Source: Ignavibacteria bacterium
GTDB lineage: Bacteria; Bacteroidota; Ignavibacteria; Tepidaquicellales; Tepidaquicellaceae
Direction of reading: 5' to 3'
DNA length: 64,000 bases
NCBI GenBank assembly: GCA_016704345.1
Contig: JADJAH010000018.1
Coordinates: 127,312-191,311, forward strand
In this document: positions 62,649 through 64,000 of the stretch, piece by piece
Position numbering within the stretch: the first letter of the stretch is position 1
How the letters are laid out: every line of letters begins with the position of its first letter
Program-made: the position numbers and the translations under genes
Notes under the pieces: model-generated
Database searches by the model: none
The model's input: only the letters and a program-made list of their open reading frames with translations
Told to the model about the DNA's origin: nothing

Positions 62649-63461
62649 GTGAATTTTCTTTTTAAGATACTGAAGCTGTCAAATCTGGCTGTAATAATTG
62701 TGATAATGTTCAGCAGTGTTCATTACGCAGGTGCGCAGGACGGATACTACAATGAAGGAAGTGTTTACTTTGGCGCCGGTACTTCCGTCTCAAGTTATCT
62801 TGGTGGATACTTTGGCGAAGCTTATGCAATGAGAGTTCTTGCTCCTAGCTCATATTATTATGACTCGTACAGTTACAACTATGGCTACTATGATTATAAT
62901 GACTACACAATCTGGTCCCCTCTTCAATTTGATCTTACAGCGGGATTCTACATTTCAGATAATCTGGCAATTGAATCTGAAGCATCTTTCCTCTTTCATT
63001 ACAACGGCCGCGTTGATCCGCAGTTTACATCCGGCACTATCGGCGAACGGGATTATCTTGACAGAAATGATTATGCACAATTGTATGCAGTGCCTGTCTC
63101 GGTAACTGCAAAATTGATCCTCACAGGTGGAGGCGGTTATGACGCATACATCAAGGCGGGTCCTGCATTTCAGTACACAAATGAGCGGTATGAAAAGATA
63201 AGAGAATTCTATTCATACTCGGGATACAACGAGTATTCTTCTGATGTATATCTCGGCACGGTTGAAAAAACAAGATGGCTCAATGGTTTCCGGGTTGGGA
63301 TAGGAACACAATACTTGCTTAGCGATTACATGTCGGGCTATACAGAGCTTGAGTACAGCTACTTCAATATTGAAGGCGACAATTCAACCGCACTCGCACT
63401 TGATAAAGCTCCCGAAGCACAGTTGTTTTCACTCAAGACGATGATTTACTTTACATTCTGA
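62649..63461 (+). CDS. Outer-membrane beta-barrel-like protein
   Basis: 270 residues from a GTG start right after the previous stop; this start gives a full signal peptide ending HYAGAQ, and an ATG two bases earlier is followed at once by a stop. The mature part is rich in Tyr and in alternating strands (YYDSYSYNYGYYDYNDY; FDLTAGFYISDNLAIESEASF; YIKAGPAFQY; GFRVGIGTQYLLSDYMSGYTELEYSYF) and ends in aromatic IYFTF, as OmpA/OprF-type barrels do. The Tyr/Asp-rich stretch near 70-90 is probably an external loop. Likely an outer-membrane protein co-expressed with the T9SS propeller. Confidence 0.85.
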   Translation: MNFLFKILKLSNLAVIIVIMFSSVHYAGAQDGYYNEGSVYFGAGTSVSSYLGGYFGEAYAMRVLAPSSYYYDSYSYNYGYYDYNDYTIWSPLQFDLTAGFYISDNLAIESEASFLFHYNGRVDPQFTSGTIGERDYLDRNDYAQLYAVPVSVTAKLILTGGGGYDAYIKAGPAFQYTNERYEKIREFYSYSGYNEYSSDVYLGTVEKTRWLNGFRVGIGTQYLLSDYMSGYTELEYSYFNIEGDNSTALALDKAPEAQLFSLKTMIYFTF

Positions 63462-63659
63462 GATAATCCTGTTGCTCTTCTCTCCTGTTTCGTTTATTGT
63501 TTGTCCTCGCTGAACCTCCTGCCTGTTTAATATCAATCTCATTCCGGTTTCTTAAAGGGGCCTCTCAGCGGAGATGAAAAAGCTTGAGGAATAAGGTTTT
63601 GATGATTTCCAGCCTCTGGTAAGTTGAATTAGATTTCTGAATTGGGAAGTTGATCAATG

Positions 63660-63992
63660 TCAGGTCAGTTTGTAGATAAACTCTTCGGTTTCTGCTTGTC
63701 TTGCATTTGCGAAGCCTTTGTCTGAGCCAATTTTGACAAAGCCGCATTTTTCCAGGACTTTTTGTGAAGCGAAATTGTCAAATGCAACACGTCCGAAAAT
63801 TGGTCTTACCGTCTCAACGGTCAAAAATTCTTTTAATGCTTTTGTCGCAATACCTTGTCCCCAGAAATTTCTGTCAATCCAATATGTAATTTCTGCTTCT
63901 CCATTCATTACAAACTTAGCAATGCTTCCTGCAATAATATTGTCAATGGTAATTGTCTGATTATTTACTGTCGGGTCTTCCAGCAGCTTCAT
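63660..63992 (-). CDS. GNAT acetyltransferase (RimJ/RimL type), 5' end beyond the window
   Basis: 110 residues visible. GNAT features: EITYWIDRNFWGQGIATKALKEFL (acetyl-CoA loop with W-G-Q-G-I-A), VETVRPIFGRVAFDNFASQKVLEKCGFVKIGSDKGFANARQ. The first strands usual for this ~160-residue family are missing, and the frame stays open to the window edge (KY before the first Met), so the true start should lie outside. It would acetylate an amino group of a protein or small molecule. It is cytoplasmic and unrelated to the neighbouring exported proteins. Confidence 0.88.
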   Translation of the reverse strand: MKLLEDPTVNNQTITIDNIIAGSIAKFVMNGEAEITYWIDRNFWGQGIATKALKEFLTVETVRPIFGRVAFDNFASQKVLEKCGFVKIGSDKGFANARQAETEEFIYKLT

Positions 63993-64000
63993 ATATTTTT

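Overview
This window looks like part of a chromosome from the Bacteroidota/Chlorobiota (FCB) group, most likely an Ignavibacteria-type organism. The basis is the moderate GC content, the many large exported proteins, nine genes ending in a type IX secretion (T9SS, 'type A') C-terminal sorting domain with the NFPNPFNP...VYD.LG.EV...SGVYFY pattern, a PorV/PorQ-type outer-membrane gene (broken), and no rRNA, tRNA, phage or transposase genes. Lineage is inferred from protein style, not from a marker gene. Nearly everything encoded is predicted to be exported.

Layout. 0.2-7.3 kb: a beta-propeller protein, two M1 aminopeptidase paralogues and a fasciclin lipoprotein. 7.5-13.3 kb: a nucleotidyltransferase/small-protein pair, a broken PorV/PorQ gene, a B12-binding-type radical SAM protein, a glycine-rich membrane protein and a propeller lipoprotein. 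13.4-24.6 kb: an array of repeat-built T9SS propeller genes, all frame-broken, separated by inverted-repeat elements, with a small exported protein and a TPR protein embedded. 24.7-41.3 kb: M14 carboxypeptidase, subtilase, beta-lactamase-fold hydrolase, cytoplasmic BON/LysM (Kbp-like) protein, sialidase-like propeller, LamG/P-domain protein and choice-of-anchor-B protein. 41.4-58.4 kb: four sialidase-like propeller genes (two are a tandem duplication, two have frameshifts), two Ycf48-like T9SS genes divergent from them, and an EEP nuclease. 58.6-64 kb: a nine-haem cytochrome with a T9SS domain, a propeller protein, a beta-barrel protein and a GNAT acetyltransferase cut by the window edge.

The main unexplained signal is a second C-terminal module, shared by twelve otherwise unrelated exported proteins (peptidases, nuclease, propellers, LamG protein). 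It is a domain of about 100 residues with the signature HRNSIETWS, followed by a two-loop dockerin-like calcium motif ending in DNNA..FV. No protein carries both this module and the T9SS domain, so the two look like alternative C-terminal address labels. Six of the module proteins have a further conserved charged tail (KYEEG...YKEYLEMKRN), and their genes are followed by terminators with an AGCCGG stem.

Several genes have single-base frameshifts, mostly in short homopolymers. I cannot tell real decay from assembly error, and each case is described as such.
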